This document shows, in pieces, positions 39,600 through 49,633 of a stretch of DNA of 64,000 bases; position 1 is the first letter of the stretch, and the number at the start of each line of letters is the position of its first letter. Where the stretch lies: positions 5,022,001 through 5,086,000 of the forward strand of contig OY744465.1 of NCBI GenBank assembly GCA_963556145.1. The letters run 5' to 3'. The position numbers and the translations under genes are program-made. The stretch is from Hygrocybe punicea (Eukaryota; Basidiomycota; Agaricomycetes; Agaricales; Hygrophoraceae). The notes beneath the pieces were generated by a model. That model was not told the origin of the DNA. It ran no database searches and saw only the letters and a list, made by a program, of their open reading frames with translations.

Positions 39600-40663
39600 A
39601 CGGGAGCGGTGCACCGACCGACTCCTGCTGTACTAGGTGTGCGACCACCAGCGCCAAGGCAGAACCAGGTCCCCACCTCCAGCTAACACCTCGTGAACAC
39701 ACAGCCCGGCATCAATTGACGTCGGGGCTATGTTCGCGAGGTTACAGGGAGATGGGTGCCTCACCAGCACCAGAGGTTGAATTTTTAATAATAATATATT
39801 GAGTTTTGTAGTTAGTTAGAATAAATTGTGAAATTTTACATATAGAATACATGATAACCATAAAATTGAGTGTCCGAACTGTTCATGAACCCGGTTCGGG
39901 CCCTGAAAAAAAAATCCAAATGGTTCAGGGCGGTTCAGGTTCAGTTCACGTGAAATCCTGAAACTGAACTCCGGGTTCAGTTCAGGGTTCAGCCAAAATG
40001 GGTCTGAACTGGACTGAACTGAACTTCGGTAGCACTACTGGCATCATTGTGGCTGTTATTGTTGTGGCCATCGTCATCCTGGCCATCATCCTGGCTGTCA
40101 TCGTCCTGGCCATCATTGTTCTGGCCATCATCATGATGGCTGTTGTCCTGGCCATCGTTGTCATAGTTCTGGGCCCTTGTTGGTGCTGATTGGCTGGGCA
40201 TTGGTGCCGGCATTGTGGGATCATGGTCTGGGACACATCTAGATGCATCCTCTTGCACAGGCATGGGGTTTTGGATTGGGGTTTGCATGGTGGTGGTATG
40301 GTTGTTCAATATTATCTAAGAAAAGATAGTTAGTTTAATGTTAAATACAAAAGAAACATACCTGAGGGCACATAGCCCTGTTGTTGTCACCAACCCATCA
40401 AAAACCACAGTGTCATGGGTGCGGGTTGCAGTTTGGTTGCGGGTGCCAAATTTGGCAACCATACCCGCACCCATGCCACCTGTGACCTAAAAACTGTGGG
40501 TAAACCTGTACCCATGGTCAACCTTACTTAGAGCTTATTAATCTTGCTTATGCTTTTCTCAGCAAACTTATTGAAGCTTTTTACATGCTTCTCACTTTCT
40601 TGGTTGAGCTTATGCTTTCATATAGAGCTAACTGTTAAAATGCAATTTCATGACTATGGTGAT

Positions 40664-42380
40664 CTATATACTTGTTGATGTAGTAAGAATGGAATATATA
40701 GTGTGCTGGATGCCAAAATTACATGGCAAACACTGTTTACCATAGACAGCCATCAAATGTGCACCCTGCAGAATCATATCTGTGTGTATTACCAACATCA
40801 CCCATTGCCCTCTCACAATATGAGGTTTGACAATCCACATCCTGGTGAGCTCACAGGGCTGCCAATCAGAAGGGATGAGCCATTCAACAAGTGCACAGGG
40901 GTACAGAATGTTGGAAAATCCAAAAAAAGGCATACATGTCCAACATGTAAGCCATGGAATCCATCCTGTTCCTGGTCTTTGGTAATAAAGACTGTGTCAT
41001 ATCATGCTGCACCTTTATACCATGATGGTGTGGCTTGAATAACCTCCTGGTGCATATCACCAACTCCCAAGACATCACTAGGTGCATAATAGATTGAGGT
41101 GGCTGAATGATACACATGTACTTGGCCTGAAAACAATGGACAGTCTTCTAGAGAAATGTTGGCACCTGGAATGATGGAATCCCAATGTAATACATCATAA
41201 AGGAAGTGGCCAATATATTCTTGAAGGTGTGGTTGCTGGATGTAGAGCATGAGTACCTTCACATGGCCTGGATAACCTTATGCTGTCATGGGTTTGAGTT
41301 ATGAATTAACATATAGACACATTACATGTACCTTTGGTTCTTTCCAGTGAAACTTCACCCTCATATCTGTTTCCATCCACTGGGCCCTCGTCCACATCAT
41401 CATCATTACCTGTCTTGTTGACAGTGGGCAATGCGAGGGGAAGAGGGACCACATTGACCATCACAGGTATCCCAGTGCTTGGGCTGTCAAGCATTTTATG
41501 GTGAGTGAAGTTAACCTTAGCCGCCACAAGCTTGTCCAGTCTTTGATTAATGAGTAACATTCGGCCCAGCACTTTCCAGCGGCTCAATCATCACCAGAGC
41601 TTTTTGACAGCCTTTATGTGTTTTGACTCAGTGATTAAAGAACAAAGGCCATTGAGGGCCCCAAACTGTTGTATGCCACATTGGTAGTGGTCCAGGGAAT
41701 GTTGTTGAGGGAGTACAAAGTTGTTACAGACACCAGTGTCAACAAAGACAACACGGTCTCATCAGAAGTTGGCCAGAGCCATGTCAATTGCACATAACAT
41801 GTCCTGATCTACAACTGACCAGCATACATAATAACAGAAGTCCATAAATGAACTTATTGCATGGACCATTTGATCAGGTACATAACCAACAATCGCTGGC
41901 AAAAAGACCTGTTGAGAGCAATGAGGTATGATCATTTTATAGAGGCTATAATATAAGTGCCTTGGAATCATCACTAGTGAATAGCGTGGGTAACCCGTGG
42001 GTAATTTTGGCTGTACCCGTACCCGCACCCATTGTACCCACGGGTACAAAACCCGCGGGTTTTACCCGTCATTTTAAGCCCGGGATCGTCCAAAACGGTC
42101 AAGTATTGAGCTAGATATGCTCAAAATACTTTATTCTAGTATTTCGAGCATATCTAGCTCAATACTTGACCGTTTTGGATGATCCAGGGCTTAAAATAAA
42201 GCTGGCGGGTCCAGAAATCTGTACCCGTACCCGTATCTGTGGCTATACCCGTGGAAGAACCCGCGGGTTCACCCATACCCGCGCATTTCTCTAATCATCA
42301 CCGGTCCATTGTTTGAAGTTTTGGCCCTGGTGGAACCGATGTAGACCTGGGAAGGCAGTTGTATTTGGAGGTGCTGGAAA
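40664..42380 (-). pseudogene. Plavaka-type (CACTA-related) transposase pseudogene
   Basis: Read on the minus strand, the order is: RFHQGQNFKQWTGDDSKAL (about 42340-42290 and across the MITE), an intron-like gap, VFLPAIVGYVPDQMVHAI (about 41910), NQRLDKLVAAKVNFTHHKML (about 41540), CPLFSGQVHVYHSATSIYYA (about 41130) with PSDVLGVGDMH and TPSWYKGAARYD, then YPCALVEWL and MWIVKPH (about 40880). I recognise this series of blocks as the C-terminal half of Agaricomycete Plavaka-type transposases. Several frameshifts and stops separate the blocks, and a MITE (41975-42292) splits the GDDSKA region. The N-terminal half is not recognisable. It is a decayed fragment. Confidence 0.75.
41975..42292. mobile_element. 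318-bp foldback MITE, TSD AATCATCA
   Basis: Exact 8-bp duplications AATCATCA at 41967-41974 and 42293-42300. The arms carry GGGTAACCCG/CGGGTT-type motifs. The centre (42075-42200) is a strong hairpin including GGTCAAGTATTGAGCTAGAT and its inverse. Removing it restores the Plavaka GDDSK reading. TSD length points to hAT mobilisation. Confidence 0.85.
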
Positions 42381-42462
42381 AGTGGATAGAAAGATTTGGG
42401 TATGCTGGTCTTAACCCAAAAAACAAGAATGCAATTGATCTGGCAGAGCTTCAGTTGGACGA

Positions 42463-43054
42463 TGTAGAGGCTCCGGATCGTGTGGATCCATTTTCCCTTC
42501 ATATCAGACACCATTCCCATCCATTCCCATTCCCATATCATCAATTCCATTTGATTCTGCTCGTTTCCATTGATTCTGCTCCGGATTCCACCTCTGGAAT
42601 CGTTCCTACTCAAGATGCAATGTCCCTAACGACCCGGAATCAGTATGTATGTAGTTATATATCATGTATCTTCGTTTCCCATCTCCTAGTACATAGCACC
42701 ACTCCACCATTCCTCCACTCCACTCCCCCTATCATTTACAGCCTTCACTTGTAGTACATGGTTACTACAGCACAGGATCCCTCACAGTAGTATAAAAGTA
42801 GCACATTTATACTACAAACCATATAGAAAAATACCGACACCCACGCTTTAGTTCTATTTCTGAGTCCACTCTTCGTATCGTCTACACCGCTCATAGTCCT
42901 TTCCCCGCACTCACCCTCTGATTCTGGAACCCCTGGATTCGGGTTGGATTGACTAGACCTTTCTAAAAGAAACTAAATTCCTCTGATCACTTCTTAGCTG
43001 ATTAACCCTTTCCGTAGATTCCCATTCGGGTCTACAACAGAACTCGCCGTCACA
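42463..43054 (+). mobile_element. Solo LTR, TE-C-related, TSD ACGA
   Basis: 592 bp from TGTAGAGGCT to CGTCACA with ACGA duplicated at 42459-42462 and 43055-43058. Its sequence aligns with the TE-C LTRs, but many CG dinucleotides are replaced by TG or CA. No internal element sequence is present. Confidence 0.9.
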
Positions 43055-43292
43055 ACGATGATCTCAAATCCATGTCTGTTGAAGAATGCAAAAAAATTGT
43101 CAATCTGCACAAGGAGGCCAAGCATGCAATTCATACAGTGAGAAAATGGTCAGGTCTTTTCTTCGGGGTTGTCAATGTTAACCAATCACAGAAACTTGGT
43201 AATTGGTTCCGCCATCGTTACCATTCCCGCAAGGAAAACCAAGATGGTGTTGATAAAGTTCTACGCTCTCTCCTTGAAATTTCACAAAGTGG

Positions 43293-43905
43293 TGTAGAGG
43301 CTCCGGGCCCTCTGGACCTGAATCCTCTTCATATCCCACTTCGTCCTCGTCCATTCCCATTCACGTATCATCGATTCCACCCGTTTCCGGTCTTTTCCGT
43401 CGATTCCGCTCCGGATTCCGCCTCCGGAATCGTTCATACTCAAGATGCGATGTCTCTAACGACCCGGAATCAGTACGTATATAGTTACATATGATATATC
43501 TTCGTTTCCCGTTACTTAGTACATAGCACCATTCCCCCTATACTCCGCTCCACCTCTCTACCATCAGTTACAGCCTTCGCTTGTAGTACATAGTTACTAC
43601 AGCACAGGATCTCTCCCAGTAGTATAAAAGATGTACCCTTATACTACAACATATATATTATCATATCCCACCATATCATATTACATCCTATCGTATTGCA
43701 TCCCTTCAGTTCTACTTCTTAGTCCTCGCTTCGTATCATCTCATTAGTCTTCGTACTCCACTCCCTTCACTTCCCCTCTGATCCAGAACCCTGGATTCGG
43801 GTTGGATTGACTAGACTATAGACAATAAACTCCTCTGATCACTTCTTAGCTGATCACCCTTTCCGTAGATTCCCATTCGGGTCTACAACCACACTCGCCG
43901 TCACA
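43293..43905 (+). repeat. TE-C 5' LTR
   Basis: Starts TGTAGAGGCTCCGGG and ends CGTCACA, with a TATA-like GTAGTATAAAA at 43619-43629. The first eight bases are shared with the TE-A LTR. Confidence 0.93.
43619..43629 (+). promoter_or_regulatory. TE-C LTR TATA-like element
   Basis: GTAGTATAAAA, identical to the element in the TE-A LTR at 18135-18145, about 330 bp into the LTR and followed by a second CTTATACTACA motif. Confidence 0.6.
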
Positions 43906-43907
43906 AC

Positions 43908-43925
43908 TGGAGCCCACCGCGAGGA
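43908..43925 (+). promoter_or_regulatory. TE-C primer binding site
   Basis: Same 18 nt as in TE-A and TE-B, 2 nt after the LTR. Use of the same tRNA primer by two diverged elements fits the idea that TE-C uses TE-A-like reverse transcriptase. Confidence 0.8.
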
Positions 43926-44099
43926 GTTTATTTCTTTTGTCTTTTCATACCCTCCCCACGGTCGGCTTTGACTTTCATGACGTTTCCCTCTTCTACCCGA
44001 CTCTAGTTATTTAGTTCCGCTTACGCCTTCGACCTCGACCTCGAACCTCCTCGACCCGACCCGCTTTCCGACCCGCATCCCGATTTAGACATTCCCGAT

Positions 44100-45755
44100 A
44101 TGACGTACGGATTGATGCCTCTCCGAGGTGATCGTTCAGCCCCGACGTTTCATGGTGACGAACACGACCTTCCCCACTTCTTTGACGAAATTGACATGCT
44201 CGGCTCCGACTGTGGACTCACGGACACTATGAAGATTCACTACACGCTCCAGTACCTCGATAACGACAATTACGCACTTTGGTCTACCCTACCCGCCACT
44301 TCAGCAAAGGACTTCATTGCTTTCCGACGTGCCGTCTTCGACTTTTATCCCGGTGCTACGAATTCCATCCGGTATACGATCTCGGATCTCGATCAACTTA
44401 CGCGACGACAATCGGCTTACGGTATAGAGAACAAAGCGGACTTAGGACAATATTTCCGGGATTTCATACGCATTTCCGGTGTCTTGTTTGACAACGGCCG
44501 TCTAACGGATAAGCAACGGAACACATACTTCGCCAACGGATTCGACTCAGACCTTCGTCTACGTATTGAAGAACGCCTCCATTACCTTTTTCCCAGTCAT
44601 TACCACGACGATCCGTACCCGGTTGATATTTTCCACGACGCCGCGTTGTTTCTCCTTTCCGGTTACCGTTCCGTTCCGGAATCCGTTGTCACTGTAGCAC
44701 CCGTTGCCATTTCCAGTCCCGATTCCGGTCCTGGTCCCGTACCTGTCGCAGTTATTTCACCTCCGGAACAGATTCCGTCCTCGATCCCATCCTCGATCCC
44801 GCCCACTGTCGTTCATTCCATCCCCCACGTTCATTCCGGTCCTTCGTATACTCCGTCCCCGTCATCGTGTTCCCCGTCCCCGTCCATTCCGGTGCCTGTC
44901 GAGACCGTCATTTGTTTACAGGTATTGTCTTCCAGTCCCGTGTCGCCCCCGTCCGATCCCACCCCCAATTTATCGATGCCGGTCACCGATTTATCCATTT
45001 CATTTCCTATTTCGTCCCCCTCGTCTCCGGATTCGACCCCTCCGCTTTACGTCCACGAACTCGTACCGGACCTGCTCCCATTATCCTCGGATTCTCCAGA
45101 AATAGATATTCCGTCCCCGATATTGCCGCCATATTGTCCTCCGTCACCGTCTATCGAGATTCCGTCGACTTTGGTTGAGTATTCCGTACCCGTTCCCATT
45201 CCACCCCTTGTATTTGATTTCGATTCCGGTCCCGGTTCCGTTATGTCGACCCCTTCGTTCCCGGTTCCCCTCGTCGTTCCCGCTCCCGTATCGTCTCCGG
45301 TTCCCTCCTCGCCCACTTGGGGCACTTTGTCGTTTCCGCCCGCTTGGGGCACCCCGTCGTCTTTAGACCCGTCACGCAGCACACCCGTTATATGGGATCG
45401 TGTTGGTGTCGGCACTCCGGTTCTCAAATTTTTATTATTCCTCGTTTCTGTTTTCATTCTACTTTGTCATTGCATTCTGGACCTCCGCCCCCTCGACACC
45501 TCGCTCGAATATTTGCAAGAAGTTCTCCGCCTCCTCTTGTCGTTCCGCCTCCGACCTTCTTTCAGAAACTCTTGTGGGGATGTAGACCCGTTTCCGTCTC
45601 CTATTTTTGCGTTTTCGTCTTCCGTTCCGCTTTCCGTTCACGCTCCCGGCCTCCACTTATTTATATTTTCGTTTCCATTTATAGTTTTCCTTGTTTCCCG
45701 TTTGTTTCGATCCCATTCCGTGTCCGTTGTATTCCGGTCCCGCCCTCCACCTTGA
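44100..45755 (+). CDS. TE-C Gag-like protein
   Basis: A 551-codon frame. Residues about 8-185 are clearly related to TE-A gag: RSAPTFHGDEHDLPHFFDEI, YALWSTLPATSAKDFIAFRR, YGIENKADLGQYF, ISGVLFDNGR, ANGFDSDLRLRIEERLHYL. From about residue 190 the protein becomes Pro/Ser/Val-rich, without a CCHC knuckle and without a protease domain. The distal part (about 430-551) is translated from C/T-rich DNA and has two hydrophobic runs that I do not regard as reliable membrane segments, so the true C-terminus may be earlier. It probably forms particles with or without help of an autonomous relative. Confidence 0.8.
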   Translation: MTYGLMPLRGDRSAPTFHGDEHDLPHFFDEIDMLGSDCGLTDTMKIHYTLQYLDNDNYALWSTLPATSAKDFIAFRRAVFDFYPGATNSIRYTISDLDQLTRRQSAYGIENKADLGQYFRDFIRISGVLFDNGRLTDKQRNTYFANGFDSDLRLRIEERLHYLFPSHYHDDPYPVDIFHDAALFLLSGYRSVPESVVTVAPVAISSPDSGPGPVPVAVISPPEQIPSSIPSSIPPTVVHSIPHVHSGPSYTPSPSSCSPSPSIPVPVETVICLQVLSSSPVSPPSDPTPNLSMPVTDLSISFPISSPSSPDSTPPLYVHELVPDLLPLSSDSPEIDIPSPILPPYCPPSPSIEIPSTLVEYSVPVPIPPLVFDFDSGPGSVMSTPSFPVPLVVPAPVSSPVPSSPTWGTLSFPPAWGTPSSLDPSRSTPVIWDRVGVGTPVLKFLLFLVSVFILLCHCILDLRPLDTSLEYLQEVLRLLLSFRLRPSFRNSCGDVDPFPSPIFAFSSSVPLSVHAPGLHLFIFSFPFIVFLVSRLFRSHSVSVVFRSRPPP

Positions 45756-45883
45756 ACTCCAGATTCTGGCTTATGTAGTTACCCGTTTCTCCCTTTCCGT
45801 TATAGATTTTATTATGTACTCATTTTATTTTTATGTACATTGTCCCGCGGTTCGTTTCCCCTCCTTTTCCGTCCATTTCCCTT

Positions 45884-47454
45884 CTACTCCCTTCTCCTTT
45901 CGTTGAGTTTTGTGTCGATCATGTCGAGTTGGCCAAAGATATGGGCTTGGTTCGCGCGTAGTTGGTTCAGCTCCTTCGTCCAACGGGTTAGCTTCGAATG
46001 GACCTCCGCAACATACTCCGAGAGGCCGTCCGCGATCGTCAATATCTCCCGTTGCATTTCCGTCGCCATCTTGCGTACTGCCCGGACGTGGTCGTTGATT
46101 CCGGCTCCGATCCGCGGGTGCTTGAACGGATTTCCTCGTCTCCCTTCGTCCCGCTCCGATTCCGTATCCGGTTCAACGTCGGTCAACGTCCGCTTACTCG
46201 TCGACGCCTCTCCGGTCCGCAACCTAGGCTTCCTCACGGGCTTTGGTATCTTCTTCGCGACGACCTTTCTCTTCGGACTACCCGCCTTCGCCTTCCCTTT
46301 CCTTTCCGCTTTTCCGGATCCGGTGGCCGGTCCCTTCATCGACAATCCGCAACGTCGTTTAAGTCTTTTGCACCGATCGCACGCGTATCCCTCGATTCCG
46401 CGACAAACTGCATTGGCGGTCACGCACGCATCGCATTGCCGGATACGGAACGACTGCATGTACTACGGATTAGTTAGGCACCACGGATATACGAGTCCGC
46501 GAGATATCACTTACCCCCGGAATCTTTCCCTTCAATTCCGCGTCCTCGTTCCCGCTCGCATTCGAGAAATCGTTGCCGCTGTTGTAGTCCCCGTGAACGG
46601 TCTCGTCGTCCCGGTTGACCCTCTTATCCCGGTTGAGCTTTTTGTGTTTGATCGCGTTGAGTGCTTGAAGCCGCTCGTATTTTCGTAGTTGTTGGTTGGA
46701 CCAGGTGTCCTCCTCGTCCTCGCTTCCGTGATCGCTGGTTTGTGCAGTCTCCTCCCGGTCCCTTTTCGCGGCTGCATTATCCCTTTTTGCTGCCTCTGCC
46801 GCCTTCGCCCTTTCCGCCTCCTCGATCCGCTTCTCCGCCTCCGCCCTCCTATTCATCTCCTCTTCGTATTGGCGCGATTCCTCCGCCCGTTGCCGCTCGA
46901 TCCTTTCCGCCTCCTCGATCCGCTTCTCCGCCTCCGCCCTCCTATTCATCTCCTCTTCGTATTGATGCGATTCCTCCGCCCATTCCCGCTCGATCCTTTC
47001 CGCCTCCTCGACCTGTTGCTTCCTCGCTTCCTCCTCCTTCTCCTCCTGCAAATGTGACGCTTCCTCGACTTCCCGATGCACGGCCTCTTCCCATTCCCGC
47101 TTCTTGTACTCCTCACGATTCCGCAACCATTCCTCGACCTCGACCACCATCTCTCCGCCCATCGAGAAATCCCTCGGTTCCGTCACGTCGATTCCATTGT
47201 CTCGGATTTCCGTCAAGATTCCCCTGTAGTTCCACTGTCGCGTATCGTTAGTCCGTGCCGTTTACGGGAACGGGATCTCTTACCATGGCCCGTCGTCGTC
47301 TCACCACCCATTGCCGTGCTTCGTTCTCGAATCCGTCGCGTACGATATCGATTCCGGCCGCGTCGACTTCTAGTAACTCGGCTACGGCGCTCTCGAAGTC
47401 TTGCCGCGTTTCCGCATCGAGATTGTTGAGGAATTTGTTGTATTCCGTCGACAT
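45884..47454 (-). CDS. TE-C antisense accessory gene: coiled-coil / Zn2Cys6-like protein (3 exons)
   Basis: Minus-strand exons 47454-47284, 47234-46515 and 46453-45884, giving 486 residues with two phase-0 GTAAG...AG introns at positions matching TE-A. Exon 1 (MSTEYNKFLNNLDAETRQDF, ARQWVVRRRRAM) and the start of exon 2 (WNYRGILTEIRDNG, VEEWL) align with TE-A exon 1-2. Exon 2 then encodes a long Glu/Arg coiled coil with an internal repeat of about 32 residues (EAEKRIEEAERIERQRAEE). Exon 3 opens with QCDACVTANAVC and DRCKRLKRRC, the same C-x2-C-x6-C-x7-C-x2-C-x6-C pattern, followed by basic and helical regions. Sequence identity to TE-A is low apart from these blocks, so conservation of exon structure and cysteines is meaningful. 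Function is unknown. Confidence 0.83.
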
Positions 47455-47791
47455 CTGGTGTTGGTGTTGGTGTTTGTTGGGTTTGTTGGGCTTGTTGAGG
47501 ATGTTGTCGAGATTGTTGAAGTCGCGTTGAAAAGTTTTCTTGTTTGTATTTGTTGCCCCGTCACGTGACCGTTGTTCCTTTATCCAGCCGTTTCGCTCCA
47601 CCCTCTTTTAGTAGCTCCGGACCACTGCTTCCCGACGCTTCGATACCCGCCGGCTTCGATCTCGTTCACATTGTACCATTGTTTCCGCCCGTTTTCGACA
47701 TCGCCTCCGCTCATTTATTCCCACGACCCCGGTATCTTTGTTATTTCGTATGGATCGACCAGGGATGGTCTCTATCTGAGTCCTGACCGGA
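47455..47791. other. TE-C spacer upstream of the antisense gene
   Basis: About 340 bp between the antisense ATG and the 3' LTR, so it should contain that gene's promoter. GGATGGTCTCTAT at 47763-47775 also occurs just before the TE-A 3' LTR (about 26671-26683). TGTTGGTGTTGG repeats lie directly upstream of the ATG. No coding sequence was seen. Confidence 0.5.
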
Positions 47792-48404
47792 TGTAGAGGC
47801 TCCGGGCCCTCTGGACCCGAATCCTCTTCATATCCCACTTCGTCCTCGTCCATTCCCATTCACGTATCATCGATTCCACCCGTTTCCGGTCTTTTCCGTC
47901 GATTCCGCTCCGGATTCCGCCTCCGGAATCGTTCATACTCAAGATGCGATGTCTCTAACGACCCGGAATCAGTACGTATATAGTTACATATGATATATCT
48001 TCGTTTCCCGTTACTTAGTACATAGCACCATTCCCCCTATACTCCGCTCCACCTCTCTACCATCAGTTACAGCCTTCGCTTGTAGTACATAGTTACTACA
48101 GCACAGGATCTCTCCCAGTAGTATAAAAGATGTACCCTTATACTACAACATATATATTATCATATCCCACCATATCATATTACATCCTATCGTATTGCAT
48201 CCCTTCAGTTCTACTTCTTAGTCCTCGCTTCGTATCATCTCATTAGTCTTCGTACTCCACTCCCTTCACTTCCCCTCTGATCCAGAACCCTGGATTCGGG
48301 TTGGATTGACTAGACTATAGACAATAAACTCCTCTGATCACTTCTTAGCTGATCACCCTTTCCGTAGATTCCCATTCGGGTCTACAACCACACTCGCCGT
48401 CACA
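47792..48404 (+). repeat. TE-C 3' LTR
   Basis: 613 bp, the same length as the 5' LTR. One C/T difference was noticed near position 28 of the LTR. Confidence 0.93.
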
Positions 48405-48473
48405 GTGGCCCATGCAAAAAATCTGAACTGGCCCTATACTTGGAAACATATTATAACTCAAAACTCAAGGTGG

Positions 48474-49067
48474 TGTGACGGCGAGTTCTGTTGTAGACCT
48501 GGAAGAGGAATCTACAGAAGGGGGTGATCAGCTAGAAAGTGATCAGAGGAATTCAGTTTCTTTAGAGAAGTCTAATCAATCCAACCCAAATCTGGGGGTT
48601 CTGGAATCAGAGGGAGAATGTGGGGGAAAGGATGAAGAGAGGACTCAGAAATAGAACTGAAGTGGGATGATAAGATGTATGTCTATATGTATCTGGGTAT
48701 CTGTTTATGTGTAGTGTAAATGTACTACTTTTATACTACTATGAAGGATCCTGTGCTGTTAGTAACTATGTACTACAAGTGAAGGCTGTAAATGATAGGG
48801 GAGGAAGTGAAGAGAAGGATAGGAGGAGTGATGCTATGTACTAGGAGACATGAAATGAAGATATATGATATACAACTATATGCGTACTGATTCTGGGTTA
48901 TTAGGGACATTGCATCACAAGTAGGAACGATTCTGGAGGTGGAATCCAGAGTGGAATCAGTGGAAAAGACTGGAATTGAGTGGAATCAATGATATGGGAA
49001 TAGGAATGGTCAGGAACGGAGTGGGTTATGAAGGGGATATGGATCCACACAATCCGGAGCCTCTACA
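48474..49067 (-). mobile_element. Inverted solo LTR, TE-C-related, TSD GTGG
   Basis: 594 bp from TGTGACGG to CCTCTACA (inverse of the LTR ends), with GTGG at 48470-48473 and 49068-49071. It is heavily depleted in CG compared with TE-C and closest in sequence to the solo LTR at 42463-43054. Confidence 0.9.
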
Positions 49068-49633
49068 GTGGGTTTTGACCAAATGTGGAATGGGTGCTTA
49101 CAATGTGGTGTGCTGCCAAAGAAGAGGATTAGCCTCATCAAGAGTTTCACCCAGGAGAGTTGGTTGAACAAAACTGACACTGTGAATGATATTTGGTGGA
49201 AATTCCAGGCTAATCATGGAGAGGCTCTTGAAGCCTAGAAAGGTAGAATGGAATGGGCTGGAATGCCTGAGGAATACCAAATGTAAGTGGGCAAGCAATG
49301 ATTGACAGGCATGACTCACCAACAGCAATGTAGTGCACTCACCAATTTGGATGCAGTCTTACCTCCATTTGCAGATGCCATCTCAAAGTATACAGGGATG
49401 GTAGCAGTGGTGATGGTGCTTGGACCGTCCAGTGAGAATGGCGGTGAACTGGTTGTTTGAAGGTGAGACTATAGTACTGCTTGCTTTGTTAGGTTAACTT
49501 GAAATATCAGAAATAAACAGCACTCAATCCATCACATCCAAGGACAAAGCAAGACAAATGTGGGCCCAGCCTGATATGGCTGGATACCAGGCTTTTCAAA
49601 ATTCATTGTTCTCATACAGTTGAGCTTACCTCT

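Larger units (their letters stand above)
28942..40037 (+). mobile_element. Inner hAT element split by TE-B, TSD CTGGCATC
   Basis: TIRs start TAGTGCT(G/A)CC(A/G)AAGTTC, with further GGTTCAG subterminal motifs on both sides. The 8-bp duplication CTGGCATC lies at 28934-28941 and 40038-40045. Without TE-B it is about 1.25 kb. The interior has a short exon-like stretch starting MDNNN over a CAA microsatellite, then a GTAAGT donor at 29521, but no recognisable transposase core. It is therefore non-autonomous or internally deleted. Confidence 0.85.
28576..40526 (-). mobile_element. Outer hAT-like non-autonomous element, TSD CTTAG(T/A)GC
   Basis: The ends read T(A)(G/A)GGTTGACCA(C/T)GGGT in inverse orientation. 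8-bp duplications at 28568-28575 (CTTAGTGC) and 40527-40534 (CTTAGAGC) differ by one base. Without the nested insertions (28942-40037 plus its TSD) it is about 0.85 kb. On the minus strand it carries a small spliced-looking frame, with a likely intron at about 40322-40366. The frame encodes Asp/Asn/Gln repeats (DDGQNNDGQDDD) and continues across the inner hAT insertion site. No transposase core is present. Confidence 0.7.
43293..48404 (+). mobile_element. Non-autonomous LTR retrotransposon TE-C (gag plus antisense gene, no pol), TSD GTGG
   Basis: 5,112 bp. LTRs are 43293-43905 and 47792-48404, both 613 bp with only one difference noticed. GTGG is duplicated at 43289-43292 and 48405-48408. The primer binding site at 43908-43925 is identical to that of TE-A. 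It encodes a gag-like protein (44100-45755) and the antisense coiled-coil/six-cysteine gene (47454-45884). No protease, RT, RNase H or integrase motif was found. LTR identity and intact ends show recent mobilisation, so enzymes must have come from another element. Confidence 0.93.
42359..49480 (+). pseudogene. Fragments of a repetitive Agaricomycete hypothetical gene, cut by three LTR insertions
   Basis: Coding segments lie at 42359-42462 (YLEVLEKWIERFGYAGLNP), 43059-43292 (SVEECKKIVNLHKEAK, LGNWFRHRYHSRK), 48409-48473 (KKSELALYLETYYNSKLK), 49072-49285 (VGFDQMWNG, WWKFQANHGEALEA) and about 49336-49465 (LTNLDAVLPPFADAISKYTG). They join in frame when a solo LTR, TE-C and an inverted solo LTR, each with one TSD copy, are removed. 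The order matches a family of uncharacterised proteins I recall from Agaricomycete genomes, with a WFRxxY block, an ALYxExYYxSKLK block and a PFADAxxKxxGM block. A stop follows EALEA. Function is unknown. Confidence 0.65.

Noticed and set aside
45400..45755. Hydrophobic segments at the end of the TE-C gag frame, possibly an env-like membrane domain
   Set aside because: The DNA is C/T-rich in all three frames, and hydrophobicity follows from composition; there is no signal peptide or cysteine pattern.
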